From: LMUY01 sp964244585
GTDB lineage: Bacteria; Pseudomonadota; Alphaproteobacteria; Acetobacterales; Acetobacteraceae
Direction of reading: 5' to 3'
Assembly (NCBI GenBank): GCA_964244585.1
Contig: CAXTJM010000017.1
Coordinates: forward strand, 8,644 to 72,643
DNA: 64,000 nucleotides
Below, one piece after another: positions 24,837-34,154 of the stretch (its first letter is position 1; every line of letters starts with the position of its first letter). A program made the translations under genes and the position numbers. The notes under the pieces were generated by a model. It was not told the DNA's origin. It made no database searches and saw nothing but the letters and a program-made list of their open reading frames with translations.

Positions 24837-26702
24837 TTATACCACCTTTAGCCTAGGCGGCCGTCGCATGGATTGGACCTTCGCGCCGGCCGTTCGGCCG
24901 CTCGGTGCCTCGTCCACCTGGAACTGTTGCGTGAGACGGCCCAGTTCGGCCGCCTCCTGGGCCAGAGAGTGGCTAGCAGCCGTGCTTTGCTCGACCATGG
25001 CCGCATTCTGCTGGGTTACCTGGTCCATCTGATTGACCGCAACGTTCACCTCTTGCAATCCGGCCGACTGCTCCTTGGCCGAAGCGGCGATCTCGGTGAT
25101 GGCCGTGTAAACATCTGACACCTGGCCGGCGATACGTTGTAGCGATTCTCCCGTTTCGCTCACGAGCCGCACACCCTGCCCGATTTGGTTGGATGAGGCC
25201 GAAATAAGCTGCTTGATTTCCTTGGCGGCTTGAGCCGACCGTTGCGCAAGCGCCCGCACCTCAGAAGCCACGACGGCAAAGCCCCGCCCGGCATCGCCGG
25301 CGCGCGCTGCCTCAACCCCTGCGTTCAATGCCAGGAGGTTGGTTTGGAAGGCGATCTCGTCGATGACGCCGATGATTTGGCCGACTTCCTGCGAAGCCTT
25401 CCTGATTCCGTCCATCGCCGTCACCGCCTCGCGCATCACTCCACTCGATTGCTCGGCATTGGTTTTGGCCGTGGATACGACCGCCTGCACGTGGTTCGCG
25501 CCCTCGGCCGTCTTGCGGACGGTTGCCGTGATCTGGTCCAGCGCGGCGGCGGTCTGCTCCAGGCTCGCGGCCTGCTGCTCCGTCCGGCGGGACAAGTCGT
25601 CGGCGGCTTGGGTGATCTCGCCTGTGCCATTGGTGATGCCGTGGATGGCGCCCGCCATGGTTGCGATCGTCTGCCGCAGGCGGGCGGCAGTCACGTTGAA
25701 ATCGTCCTTGAGCTGTTGCGTCTTGGGCGCAAACGCCTCGGCGATTTGGTGGGTGAGATTACCGTTCGCCAAGTGGTTCAGCCCGCGTGCAAGCGCTGTG
25801 ATGGCGAGTTGGTCCTCGGCCGCCTCCCGCGCTTTTCCCGCCTCGCTGCGTGCGCGATCGGCCTCGACGGATGCGCGGTTGGCCGCGATTTCCCCTTCCA
25901 ACGCCACTCTCTGGAGGCCATTTTCCTTGAACACGAGCAGCGCGCGAGCCATGCCGCCGAATTCATCGCGCCGCCCGGTGCCGGGGACCACGACCGCAAG
26001 GTCGCCGTTCGCCAGCCGATCCATCCCGCTCGTCAGAGCGCCGACCGAGGCGGTGATGTCGCGGCTGACCAGCCAGGCAGCGGCGGTGGTGAGCAGCAGG
26101 ATGACGCCGGCAACCTCGCCCATCCTCAGCAGCGTTGCCTTGAACATCGCGTCCAGGTCGTCAGTGTAGGCGCTGGCATAAACCGCTATGTCCCACGGCG
26201 CGAACCGGGCCAATGCGGCGACCTTCCGCAACGCCTCGGTCTGCCCCGGTCTGGGGAACATATAGGTCGCGGTGCCTTCGTCGCCCGTCCCGAGGGCTTT
26301 CAACAGGACTTGTGCGATTTGCTGCCCCGTGGCCTTGTCGATCGAACTTGGAACGCCCTCCAACGCCGGATTGGCCCCGTGCATGATGGTGCCGCCGCTA
26401 GGCATTTGGATGACGACGAGATAGCCCGTCCCCCGATCGAACCGGATTGCCCGGATGTCGCGGTGAAACAGGCCCTGCGCGTCCTGCCGCGTGAGCTCGT
26501 GTGCCACGACCCTGGCCTCCAGCGCCGCGGCCAGCGTGACGGCAGAACTCACTTGTGCCCGAAGCTTGTCGAGGCGGTCGTTCACCATGCTCTCGCGCAA
26601 GCTCATCGCCGCTAGGATGCCGACCGCGAGTATCCCAAGCACCGACAATGCCATGAGCAACCCGATCTTCGTGCGAACCTTGAGCCGGTTAAGGAACCTC
26701 AT
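24837..26702 (-). CDS. methyl-accepting chemotaxis protein with Cache sensor
   Basis: The protein has 621 residues. A membrane segment lies at about residues 12-35, then a periplasmic single-Cache-type sensor (about 40-190; 'FDRGTGYLVVIQMPSGGTIM' and 'APWDIAVYASAYTDDLD'), a second membrane helix (about 192-212), HAMP units, and a cytoplasmic signalling domain with the conserved hairpin tip 'IIGVIDEIAFQTNLLALNAG' followed by 'VEAARAGDAGRGFAVVASEV'. The tail is short and lacks the CheR-binding NWETF pentapeptide. It should sense a small ligand such as a carboxylate (inference) and feed CheA. No che genes are in the window. It lies just outside the Tn3 end (74 bp). Confidence 0.9.
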   Translation of the reverse strand: MRFLNRLKVRTKIGLLMALSVLGILAVGILAAMSLRESMVNDRLDKLRAQVSSAVTLAAALEARVVAHELTRQDAQGLFHRDIRAIRFDRGTGYLVVIQMPSGGTIMHGANPALEGVPSSIDKATGQQIAQVLLKALGTGDEGTATYMFPRPGQTEALRKVAALARFAPWDIAVYASAYTDDLDAMFKATLLRMGEVAGVILLLTTAAAWLVSRDITASVGALTSGMDRLANGDLAVVVPGTGRRDEFGGMARALLVFKENGLQRVALEGEIAANRASVEADRARSEAGKAREAAEDQLAITALARGLNHLANGNLTHQIAEAFAPKTQQLKDDFNVTAARLRQTIATMAGAIHGITNGTGEITQAADDLSRRTEQQAASLEQTAAALDQITATVRKTAEGANHVQAVVSTAKTNAEQSSGVMREAVTAMDGIRKASQEVGQIIGVIDEIAFQTNLLALNAGVEAARAGDAGRGFAVVASEVRALAQRSAQAAKEIKQLISASSNQIGQGVRLVSETGESLQRIAGQVSDVYTAITEIAASAKEQSAGLQEVNVAVNQMDQVTQQNAAMVEQSTAASHSLAQEAAELGRLTQQFQVDEAPSGRTAGAKVQSMRRPPRLKVV

Positions 26703-26931
26703 GCGTGACCTTCCGTGCTCTCAGTGTTCGGCAACTTTTGCTTCGCCTTACATGAGGCAGTGGCATGAAAAGAGGGTTAGCAGCTGCGGACGAGGGGTCT
26801 GGGGCAACCAAGGCGTGGCGGCTCTCGCCCTTGCTCAGCTCCGCGGTCGTCTGCCGCCGCACCGGGGGCAGCTCAAGCCAGGCCAGCGCCCACACAGTGA
26901 TCGCCGGACGGCCCTTATTTGCCGACGTTGC

Positions 26932-29160
26932 CTAAGCTGCGGTCCGACGCGGTGCGTCGCCGGGGCGGACTGCCTGCGCCACCTGGAAGCGCGCGGCCAT
27001 TTGGGCCAAGTCCTCCGTCCCTTGGGCAAGAGCGTGGCTGGCCGCCGTTGTCTGTTCAACCATGGCTGCGTTTTGCTGGGTCACCTGATCCATTTGGTTG
27101 ACGGCGATATTCACCTCGCCCAGCCCTGTCGCCTGTTCCAACGCGGACGCTGCGATCTCTGTCACCGCGCTGCTGATCTCGCGCACTTGCGACATGATTC
27201 GGCCGAGGGCCAGCCCGGTCTCACCGACGAGTTTCACACCCGAGCCGACCTGCTGGGTTGAGGTTGCAGTCAGTTTCTTGATCTCGCGCGCTGCATCGGC
27301 GGAACGCTGGGCAAGCGCCCTCACTTCCGCCGCCACGACGGCGAAACCCCGGCCAGCATCGCCAGCGCGCGCCGCCTCCACCCCGGCATTGAGCGCCAGC
27401 AGGCTCGTCTGGAACGCGATCTCGTCCACGACGCCGATAATCTCGCCGACCTGCCGCGACGATGCCTCGATGGCCTCCATGGCGGCCACAGCCTGCTGCA
27501 CGACGGCGCCAGAGTTCTCCGCCTCCAGGTTCGTCCGTTGCGTGATCTCCTTCGCGAGGCGTGCCCCCTCCGCGGAGCGTCGCACCGTGCTGGTGATCTC
27601 GTCCAGCGCCGCCGCGGTCTGTTCGAGGCTCGCCGCCTGTTGCTCCGTCCGGCGGCTCAGATCGTCCGCCGCGTTCTTGATCTCCGCGGTCCCGGAGCGG
27701 AGCAAATCCGCATTCGCGACGATGCCGCATATCAGCTCATGGAGCTGGTCCATCGCATGGTTGAGATCCGTCCGCACGGTTTCGTAGGCGGGAGGAAGGA
27801 CCGTTTCGACCCGGACCGTCAGATCGCCGGTGGCCAGTCGCTCAAGCGCCTTACCGATGGAACCGACCACTAGCGCCGCTGCTTCGGATGCCGTCCTCGC
27901 TTCCACCTCGGCCCGCATCCGGGCATCCTCCTCGTGGCGCCGTGCCCCTGCCTCATCCTGTTCGCGCTTGAGGCTGCGGGCGTTGCGCGCTCCCTGCTGC
28001 AATATCTGGACGGCCCGGGTCAGCGTGCCGATCTCATCATCGTGCCGCGCGTTGGCTATGGGCGCGTCCAGGTTGCCATTGGCGATGGCCTCGACGGATT
28101 GGGTCACACGCTGAACCGGACGCACGATGCGGCGCAGCAGCAGCAGGACCGTTCCGACCGACACGACGAGGCTCAGCGTCATGAGTCCCATTGCGGTGAA
28201 CAAGCGGTCGCGCGCTGCGTGGACCAGGCTGCTTGCCCTGTCCAGGGCATAGTCCAGAGCGGCATCCCGCAAGGAGAGCACGTCGGTCAGGCTCGCGATG
28301 GTGGCGTTGTGCATCGCTGCGAGACCGTCTGGCCAGGCTGGAGCCTCTTGCCCCGGCGGTGCGGCGAGGCGTCGGCGAGCCACGTCGATGACGGCGCGCC
28401 AGCGAGGTTCGGCCAGGCCGCGGAACGCCTTCTCTTGCCGGTCGAGCGCCGCCACCACCGAGGCGGCGTCGTCGAGACCGTGGATAGGGGCTTGGATGCT
28501 CTCCCAAGCCTGGTCGATGCGACCGGTTAGCCGGTCAACCTCCATGGTCTGGTCGGTCTGGATCGGCTTGCCGCCGACCCAGCTTTCCAGGAAGGCGGCG
28601 CGCCGGCCTGCCAGGTCACGCACCGACATGACGAGTGCGGCTGCCCTCACCGCGCCGCCAACCGACGGGTCCGTCGATTCCGCACGCTTCACAGCCTCGG
28701 CGGAGAGTTTGCTGAGGCGCGAGGCGACCGTAAACCGCTGCTCTAAGACGGCATGGTCGAAGGCAGGATCACGGTTGGCGAGCGGCAGGGATGCGACTTT
28801 CTCGAACTGTGAACGTAAGTCCCGAAGCGTCGCCATCACGCCGGTGATGACCGTCGCATCCTGTCCTGCAGCCCTGACACTGCCCTCCGCCGCATCGAGC
28901 AGGGCGTCGACCGTCTTCGCCGCGGCGGTCACTTGGCCGAGGTCGGGGTGCGCGGACATGACGTTGACATGCATCGTGCCGGCTTCGAGGGCCGCAGCCG
29001 ATTGCGCGCGCTGGACATCACTCATGAGGCGGGTTGCGACTTGCGCGGCCGCAAAGCGCTGCCACTCCGACCAACTCCCCAAGGCGAGCCAGCCAGATGC
29101 TGCCAACGCCGGGAGTGTGACGGCCGTGAGACCCGCGAGAAACACGGTGCGAATGCGCAT
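26932..29160 (-). CDS. methyl-accepting chemotaxis protein with helical-bundle sensor
   Basis: The protein has 742 residues. The N-terminal membrane helix (about 5-30) is followed by about 280 periplasmic residues of mostly helical sequence, resembling NIT or four-helix-bundle sensors, a second membrane helix ('GLMTLSLVVSVGTVLLLLRRIV', about 320-342), HAMP domains, and an MCP signalling domain with 'IIGVVDEIAFQTSLLALNAG' at its tip. The C-terminal tail 'RPGDAPRRTAA' has no CheR pentapeptide. It lies 229 bp from the previous MCP on the same strand. The signalling halves of the two are very similar, while their sensors are unrelated. Confidence 0.9.
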   Translation of the reverse strand: MRIRTVFLAGLTAVTLPALAASGWLALGSWSEWQRFAAAQVATRLMSDVQRAQSAAALEAGTMHVNVMSAHPDLGQVTAAAKTVDALLDAAEGSVRAAGQDATVITGVMATLRDLRSQFEKVASLPLANRDPAFDHAVLEQRFTVASRLSKLSAEAVKRAESTDPSVGGAVRAAALVMSVRDLAGRRAAFLESWVGGKPIQTDQTMEVDRLTGRIDQAWESIQAPIHGLDDAASVVAALDRQEKAFRGLAEPRWRAVIDVARRRLAAPPGQEAPAWPDGLAAMHNATIASLTDVLSLRDAALDYALDRASSLVHAARDRLFTAMGLMTLSLVVSVGTVLLLLRRIVRPVQRVTQSVEAIANGNLDAPIANARHDDEIGTLTRAVQILQQGARNARSLKREQDEAGARRHEEDARMRAEVEARTASEAAALVVGSIGKALERLATGDLTVRVETVLPPAYETVRTDLNHAMDQLHELICGIVANADLLRSGTAEIKNAADDLSRRTEQQAASLEQTAAALDEITSTVRRSAEGARLAKEITQRTNLEAENSGAVVQQAVAAMEAIEASSRQVGEIIGVVDEIAFQTSLLALNAGVEAARAGDAGRGFAVVAAEVRALAQRSADAAREIKKLTATSTQQVGSGVKLVGETGLALGRIMSQVREISSAVTEIAASALEQATGLGEVNIAVNQMDQVTQQNAAMVEQTTAASHALAQGTEDLAQMAARFQVAQAVRPGDAPRRTAA

Positions 29161-29219
29161 GGGGGCGACCTCTCAGTATACGGCACCTTTATGAAATTAA
29201 GCCTTACAAAGAGCTAATA

Positions 29220-30380
29220 CCGGCCTGCCTAGAATCTGACTTGGTTGAGATACGGGTAGCTGGTGAGGGAGGCCATACGTTTTGGATCGATCTTGTTCCA
29301 GGCGATGCAGAGTGCGTTGACGATGGCGTCGTAGCTGTCGAGCAGCCTGTGGCTGAGATATCGCTCCCGCAGGAACAGCCAGACGCGTTCGACCGGGTTC
29401 AGTTCGGGGCTGTAGGATGGCAACAGGATCAGCGACACGTTGGGTGGCACGGCGAGGTCGTCGGTGATGTGCCATCCGGCTTGGTCCATGACCATGGCGG
29501 CATGCTCGCCAGGAGCGAGGGTGGCGGCGAAGCGGTCCAGGAACAGCTGCATGGTGGCCGTGTTCAGTTCCGGCAGCACCAGGGCGAATGCCTCACCGGT
29601 CTTCGGCTGCACCGCGGCGAACAGGTGCGTCCAGGTGTAGCGCTGGTCGCACAAGCCGGACGGGCGTTGGCCGCGGATGAACCATTGGTGGCAGGTGCGT
29701 CCCTTCTGGCCGAACCGCGCTTCGTCCTGGAACCAGAGCGTCAGGCGGCGGCCTGGATGGGTCTGTTTGATGCGGTCGAGTTCGTCTTGGAGCCCCCTTT
29801 TGACCAGGCTTCCCGCGCTGACGGGTCGGCCTTGGGGTGCGACGGCCGCGCCTTCTGCCGGGACAGGCCGAGCTTGCGCATCAGCTTGGACATGTGCGCT
29901 GCGTGGTAGCTGACATTCCAGCGCCGCTTCACCTCGCCGCACAGTTCGCCCAGCGTCCAGGCCGATAAACCCGTCTTCTCCACGTCGGGGCCGTCCACCA
30001 CGATCTGGCGCAGCTGCGCCATCTGTCCATCATCCAGCCGCGGCTTGGCACCGGACCGGGGACGGTCGTGCAAGCCGTCCAGCCCTTCGGCATTGTAGCG
30101 CAGCACGGCATCGCGCAAAGCCTGCCGCTCCATGCCCGCCAGGCGCGCCGCCTCGGCCCGCGTCATGCCCTCCAGCGCATTGGCGATCGCCATCATGCGC
30201 GCCGACGCCGCACGGTCAGGCTCGTAGCGGCCACGCCTGCGCAACTCCGCCGCAGACAGCGTGCCGCTAATCTCCAACCGTATGCCGTTCATCGTGGCCA
30301 CCCATCAGGACTGGCTGAACCCAACCAGACCCATCCGAGCCGCAACAAATCACACCCGAGTCAACGATCACGCTCAGCGG
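29220..30380. mobile_element. IS630-family insertion sequence
   Basis: About 1.16 kb containing one two-frame transposase gene. Boundaries are placed at TA dinucleotides (29218-29219 and 30381-30382), the usual IS630 target, with short weak inverted ends (CCGGCCTGCC / CCGCTGAGCG). The element abuts the 3' end of the Ku remnant, so its insertion probably removed or disconnected the Ku C-terminus. Confidence 0.6.
29229..30301 (-). CDS. IS630 transposase made from two overlapping frames (probable programmed frameshift)
   Basis: The first frame (30301 to 29741) carries the HTH region 'EGMTRAEAARLAGMERQALR' and 'TLGELCGEVKRRWNVSYHAA'. The second (ending at 29229) carries the DDE domain: 'LTLWFQDEARFGQKG' (Asp), 'AAMVMDQAGWH' (Asp) and 'LLPSYSPELNPVERVWLFLR' (Glu). 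The join lies at A AAA GGG GG (plus-strand CCCCCTTTT, 29793-29801): zero frame '...WSKGG', -1 frame '...KRGLQDELDRIKQ'. Slippery A/G tracts are the known device by which IS630 elements fuse their frames, so the element may be active. Fused length is about 345 residues. Confidence 0.8.
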
Positions 30381-30381
30381 T

Positions 30382-31095
30382 ATAACCTGCCGAATCCGGG
30401 AATTTCGTGCAGCCTGACAGCCTCGATGACGGCCCGCAGCCGGGTCTCGTAGCGGTCCTCCACGTCGGCCGGGTCGTAGGTCCCGGTCTGGCGATCGATG
30501 AGCTGGGTGGCGAGCTGGATCATGTCCGGATCCGGCTTGGCGGTGGGCAGATGGTCGAACAGGCCCGCGTAGTCGTTGAGGTCGCGTTCCTCGTGCAGGG
30601 TATGGACGACCAGCCCCTTGCCCATCGGCACGATGGCGATGGGATGCTCGCGCCGGGCGATGACGGCCCGCGACAGCGCGATCTTGCCGGTGCTTGCGAT
30701 GGCGTCGCGCAAGACGAGGTAGACGTCCTGCCCGGCATCGCCGTGGGAGCCAGGTAGTAGCTGGCATCGAAGTAGACCGGGTCGATGGAACCGGCGTCCA
30801 CGAACTTCTCGATCTTGACCGTGGAAGAGCTTTCGATCCGGGCGCTTTCGAAATCCTCCTCGTCGATGGTGAGATAGCTGCCTTTCTTGAACTCGTAGCC
30901 TTTGACCAGGTCGCCGCGGGACAGGACGTCGCCGGTTTCCGCATCCTCCGTGACCATCTTGATCCGGTTCCCCGTCTTGGGGTTGATGAGGTTGAAGTGG
31001 AGGGACCCGCGGTCGTGGTTCGCGCTGTAGAGCGCGATTGGACAGGAGACCAGCGCCAGCCTGAGGTGTCCACGCCAGATCGGACGCTGCGCCAT
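30382..31095 (-). pseudogene. ku: Ku (bacterial NHEJ end-binding protein), frameshifted and 3'-truncated
   Basis: ATG 31095 (GGGAGAG ribosome site) opens 'MAQRPIWRGHLRLALVSCPI' and continues 'LHFNLINPKTGNRIKMV', the Ku beta-barrel start. After 'YFDASYYLAP' at about 30750 one base is missing; adding it gives '(D)GDAGQDVYLVLRDAIASTGK' and the second frame 'REHPIAIVPMGKGLVVHTL', 'DDPADVEDRYETRLRAVIEA'-like sequence. Homology ends near 30420, and the stop lies at the IS630 border. The normal C-terminal LigD-interacting part is gone. Ku recruits LigD for non-homologous end joining; no ligD is in the window. Confidence 0.8.
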
Positions 31096-31454
31096 GTCAC
31101 TCTCCCACGAGGCCGACGATCCGGCCATCTACCGCTTGCGGCACCGGCCGCCGGTCGCATTGTAGTGCCTTGCCCCATCTCCGCCAGGGCTGCCGATCTC
31201 GTGACAAAGCCTCTGCCGCTGAACCGATGAGCAACCGTGCGGATGGTCAGCTTATCGCTTCTCGTTGTTGCGGAAACGATTCCGAACCTCTTCCCGCCGC
31301 GCAGCCCATGCCGTGAAGCGTTTCCTTCAGCCGTCGTTGCGAGCCTGTTGATTACTCCGGCAGCCAGGGGTCGAGGGCGCACAGTCGGCGGCAGCGTACG
31401 ACGCCGCATCCGGATGCGCTACTAAGCATCATCAGAGCGCGCGCTACCGCAGCC
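31096..31454. other. intergenic region between ku and the third MCP gene
   Basis: 359 bp upstream of the ku remnant and downstream of the third MCP gene. I see no gene, no clear terminator and no repeat. GGAAACGATTCC at about 31270 is a short dyad of unknown use. Confidence 0.5.
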
Positions 31455-33206
31455 TCAAGCGGCGAGAACGCCCGAAATGAAGCCTTGGACATCCTGGGAT
31501 AGTCGGCTGGCTTGGTTGGACAGGGACGTGGCTGCCGTTAGCACCCGTTCCGCCTCGGCCTTGGCCTCGCGCGCGGCGTCGCCCACGCCGGTAATCGTCT
31601 CGGTCACGCTGCTGGTCCCGATGGCCGCACTCTGAATGCTGCGGGCGATCTCGGACGTGGCGGCACCCTGCTGTTCGACCGCGGAGGTGATGGAGGCGGC
31701 AGTTCTGCCGATATCCTCGATGGTCTCCACAATATCGCGCACCGCGCCAATGGCCTCTGCAGTCGCGCCCTGGATCTGGCACACTTGGCTGGCGATGTCC
31801 TTCGTGGCGCGCGCAGTCTGGGCGGCGAGCAATTTGATCTCGGCCGCGACGACGTTGAAGCCTTTACCCGCGCCACCCGCCCGGGCCGCCTCGATGGTGG
31901 CGTTCAAGGCCAGCAGGTTGGTCTTGCCTGCAATGCTCTCGATGAGAGCCACGACGTCTCCGATATGCTGGGCTCCATCGGCCAGCGCGCGAAACACGTT
32001 GTCCGTTTTGCGGGCGTCGATCACCGCCTTGGCGACGGTTCGGGATGATTCCGCAACCCTGGCAGCAATGCCGTCGATGGACGCGAACAACTCCTCGGTG
32101 GCCGCGGCGACCATTGTTGTCCCGTCGTTCGCCTGGGATGCGGCGATCGCGACGATATCCGACTTACGACCGGTTTCGCCTGCCACAGAGGTGAGCGAGC
32201 GCGCCGACTCAGTCATCGCACCCGAGGCCCTGGTCAGTGCCCTGGCCAATTCGGCGGTGCTGACTTGGAATCCCCGGACAAGGCCCTCGATGCAACGGGT
32301 CCGATCGCGCTCGGCGGTGCGCTGGGCCTCTTTGGCTTCGGCGTGCGCCGAAGCCTCCTCCAGGTTTGCGCGCAGCACCGCCTGCATCCGGTGCAGGGCG
32401 TGCAGCAGCTTGGCGACCTCGTCGGCGCCTGTGCGCCGCGGCAGGAGGATGATGTTATCCAGCTTGCCTTCGGTGATCGCGACGGCGGCAGCCGACGCCC
32501 TCCGCACCGCCGGAGCGATGGATCGGCTCAATGCGATGGTGATCAGGACGGCGCCGATCACCGACACCGCAATGGCGAACTGGGCCGATCGCTCGGCGGC
32601 CGCCATGGCGGCCTCGGCGGTCGAGCGATAGACGAAACCGTCCTGCGCGAACGTCTCCGCGGTCGCCTCGAAGCTATCCGCGATGTTCTTGATGGCGGCA
32701 CCCATGAGCCGGGCATCCAACGCCGCATCCCCATCGGGTACCAGTGCTTCCAGGCTCCTGCGCACTGCACGGGCGGAATCCCCGGCATCAGGCGATGTCG
32801 CCCGTTCGATAGCGATATCCAAATCTTCGACGGCCGTCTTCACGGCGATCTTGACAGTCGATGCGTCCAACGCCTTCGAAATGGCCAGCTGCGGCACAGG
32901 AACGGGAGCAGGCTCGCCGCGGGCTCGGGAGAGCAGAAGTTGACGCTCGCTGAGAGGTGCGGCGGCAGAGTACGCCCCGCGGGCTGTCTCAAGCATGGCC
33001 TGCTCGCCGACCGCACCCTGCAGGCGGGCGAATTTAGTTTCGGCGCTGCGCACGTAGTTCATCGCCATGAACGCCTCGTCATACATCTTAAGCGCAAGCC
33101 CGCCCAGCGCGCGCTCGCCGCGGATGGAGTGCAGGCCGAGGAGCACCGTGCAGGTCACGAGAAGGAGGCAACCTAGCAAGACCTTCGTGAGGATGGACAC
33201 GCGCAT
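31455..33206 (-). CDS. methyl-accepting chemotaxis protein (third copy)
   Basis: The protein has 583 residues from ATG 33206 (ATG 33221 is an alternative). One N-terminal membrane helix ('ILTKVLLGCLLLVTCTVLL'), a helical periplasmic region of about 170 residues, a second membrane helix ('FAIAVSVIGAVLITIALS'), HAMP, then a signalling domain with tip 'LIESIAGKTNLLALNATIEA' and 'ARAGGAGKGFNVVAAEIKLL'. This tip (AGKTNLLALNATIEAARAG) differs from the two neighbouring MCPs and marks a different MCP length class. It ends '...FISGVLAA' without a CheR pentapeptide. Confidence 0.9.
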   Translation of the reverse strand: MRVSILTKVLLGCLLLVTCTVLLGLHSIRGERALGGLALKMYDEAFMAMNYVRSAETKFARLQGAVGEQAMLETARGAYSAAAPLSERQLLLSRARGEPAPVPVPQLAISKALDASTVKIAVKTAVEDLDIAIERATSPDAGDSARAVRRSLEALVPDGDAALDARLMGAAIKNIADSFEATAETFAQDGFVYRSTAEAAMAAAERSAQFAIAVSVIGAVLITIALSRSIAPAVRRASAAAVAITEGKLDNIILLPRRTGADEVAKLLHALHRMQAVLRANLEEASAHAEAKEAQRTAERDRTRCIEGLVRGFQVSTAELARALTRASGAMTESARSLTSVAGETGRKSDIVAIAASQANDGTTMVAAATEELFASIDGIAARVAESSRTVAKAVIDARKTDNVFRALADGAQHIGDVVALIESIAGKTNLLALNATIEAARAGGAGKGFNVVAAEIKLLAAQTARATKDIASQVCQIQGATAEAIGAVRDIVETIEDIGRTAASITSAVEQQGAATSEIARSIQSAAIGTSSVTETITGVGDAAREAKAEAERVLTAATSLSNQASRLSQDVQGFISGVLAA

Positions 33207-33263
33207 TCCGTCAGCTTCCATCGCGCCGAGGACGGTCGCCGACGCACTGCGCCCTATCGTCCA

Positions 33264-33587
33264 TCACTGGACCTTCACTTCCATCCGCATTTTAGGATGG
33301 ATCAGGCAGTAGACCGTGTAGGCCCCGATATCGGCAAAGGTGATCGGCGTCGTGTCGCCGGGTTTCTGGACCACGCCTCTTCGGCTCGCACCGGAGGCAT
33401 CCCGGACCGTAATGTTGTGCACGACATTGTCGTCGTTGCGGAACTGGACGGTGTCGCCCGGATGCAGCGCAAGCTGGGCCTGGCTGAACTCCTTGTCCTT
33501 CTGCGATACGAGGGTGTCGGCCCCAGCCGCCCCCAACAGAAGGGCGGCCGCAATGGCTCCGAGCCGGAGAGAACGGGATCGGATCAT
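33264..33587 (-). CDS. periplasmic cupredoxin (plastocyanin-like)
   Basis: The protein has 107 residues with a signal peptide ('MIRSRSLRLGAIAAALLLGA', cut after about residue 22). The type 1 copper ligands are visible: His in 'NVVHNITV' and Cys, His and Met in 'YCLIHPKMRM'. Small cupredoxins of this kind, often labelled methylamine-utilisation-like, carry electrons in the periplasm. The gene overlaps the end of the upstream cytochrome peroxidase gene by four bases. The pair is probably an electron donor/acceptor couple; that role is inferred from the family and the operon. Confidence 0.85.
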   Translation of the reverse strand: MIRSRSLRLGAIAAALLLGAAGADTLVSQKDKEFSQAQLALHPGDTVQFRNDDNVVHNITVRDASGASRRGVVQKPGDTTPITFADIGAYTVYCLIHPKMRMEVKVQ

Positions 33588-34060
33588 GGGTTTTGCTCCA
33601 GGACGGGCAAGGTGGGGATGACGACGGGATCATCCGTGCTCGTCAGCGTGTGCAGGAAGGCGATCATGTCGTTGGTCTCTTCGGGTGTCAGGCCGAGACG
33701 GTGCATCTCCGGCGCTAGGCTGGGTCGTTCGATAAAGCCCGTGTCGTAGTGGGCCATGACGTCGGCCAGCGTCCGCAGCGAGCCGTCATGCATGTAAGGA
33801 CCTCTCGCATCCACGTTGCGCAGCGTCGGGGTCTTGAACGCCCGCTCCAGCGTCGGTTCGCCCGGAATGATCGCCCCTCGCCCAAGGTCGGACCCTGGAA
33901 GGCCGATGTCGTGGAAGCCGTCATCCGTGAACCGCCAGCCGGAGTGGCACGAGGCGCAGTTGGCCCGCCCGTTGAAAAGGTCGAAGCCGCGCTTGGCGTC
34001 TTCCCCGACGGCCGTAGCGTCTCCGCGCTGTAGAATCGCCTTCACGGCTGACCCCCTCCG
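33584..34060 (-). pseudogene. di-haem cytochrome c peroxidase (MauG type), 5' half missing
   Basis: The frame gives the C-terminal 150-160 residues of the CcpA/MauG family: 'DAKRGFDLFNGRANCASCHSG' region with one C-x-x-C-H haem site, 'GEPTLERAFKTPTLRNV', 'ARGPYMHDGSLRTLADVMAH' and 'LTPEETNDMIAFLHTLT'. Family members have two haem sites and 330-450 residues; the first half and signal peptide are absent. Homology stops at about 34045-34060, some 50 bp before a repeat that starts the helicase block. The missing half is not found on the far side of that block, so the event deleted DNA as well as inserting it. Confidence 0.75.
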
Positions 34061-34107
34061 TGGCGGACGCAAGCCTCTGTTTCTTATGAAGATTGTTGTT
34101 GCTCGGT

Positions 34108-34140
34108 GGGGTCATATATCGCGCGAAAAGTGACCCCACC
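34108..34140. repeat. left copy of a 33-bp direct repeat bracketing the helicase gene
   Basis: GGGGTCA, five bases, CGCGCGAAAAGT, then GACCCCACC. The same order occurs at 36432-36464 with changes only in the five-base segment and four later positions. The copy is itself a dyad (GGGGTCA ... TGACCCC). The pattern resembles the repeated ends of some insertion sequences, but no transposase is present. Confidence 0.7.
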
Positions 34141-34154
34141 CCATTACGCCTTTC

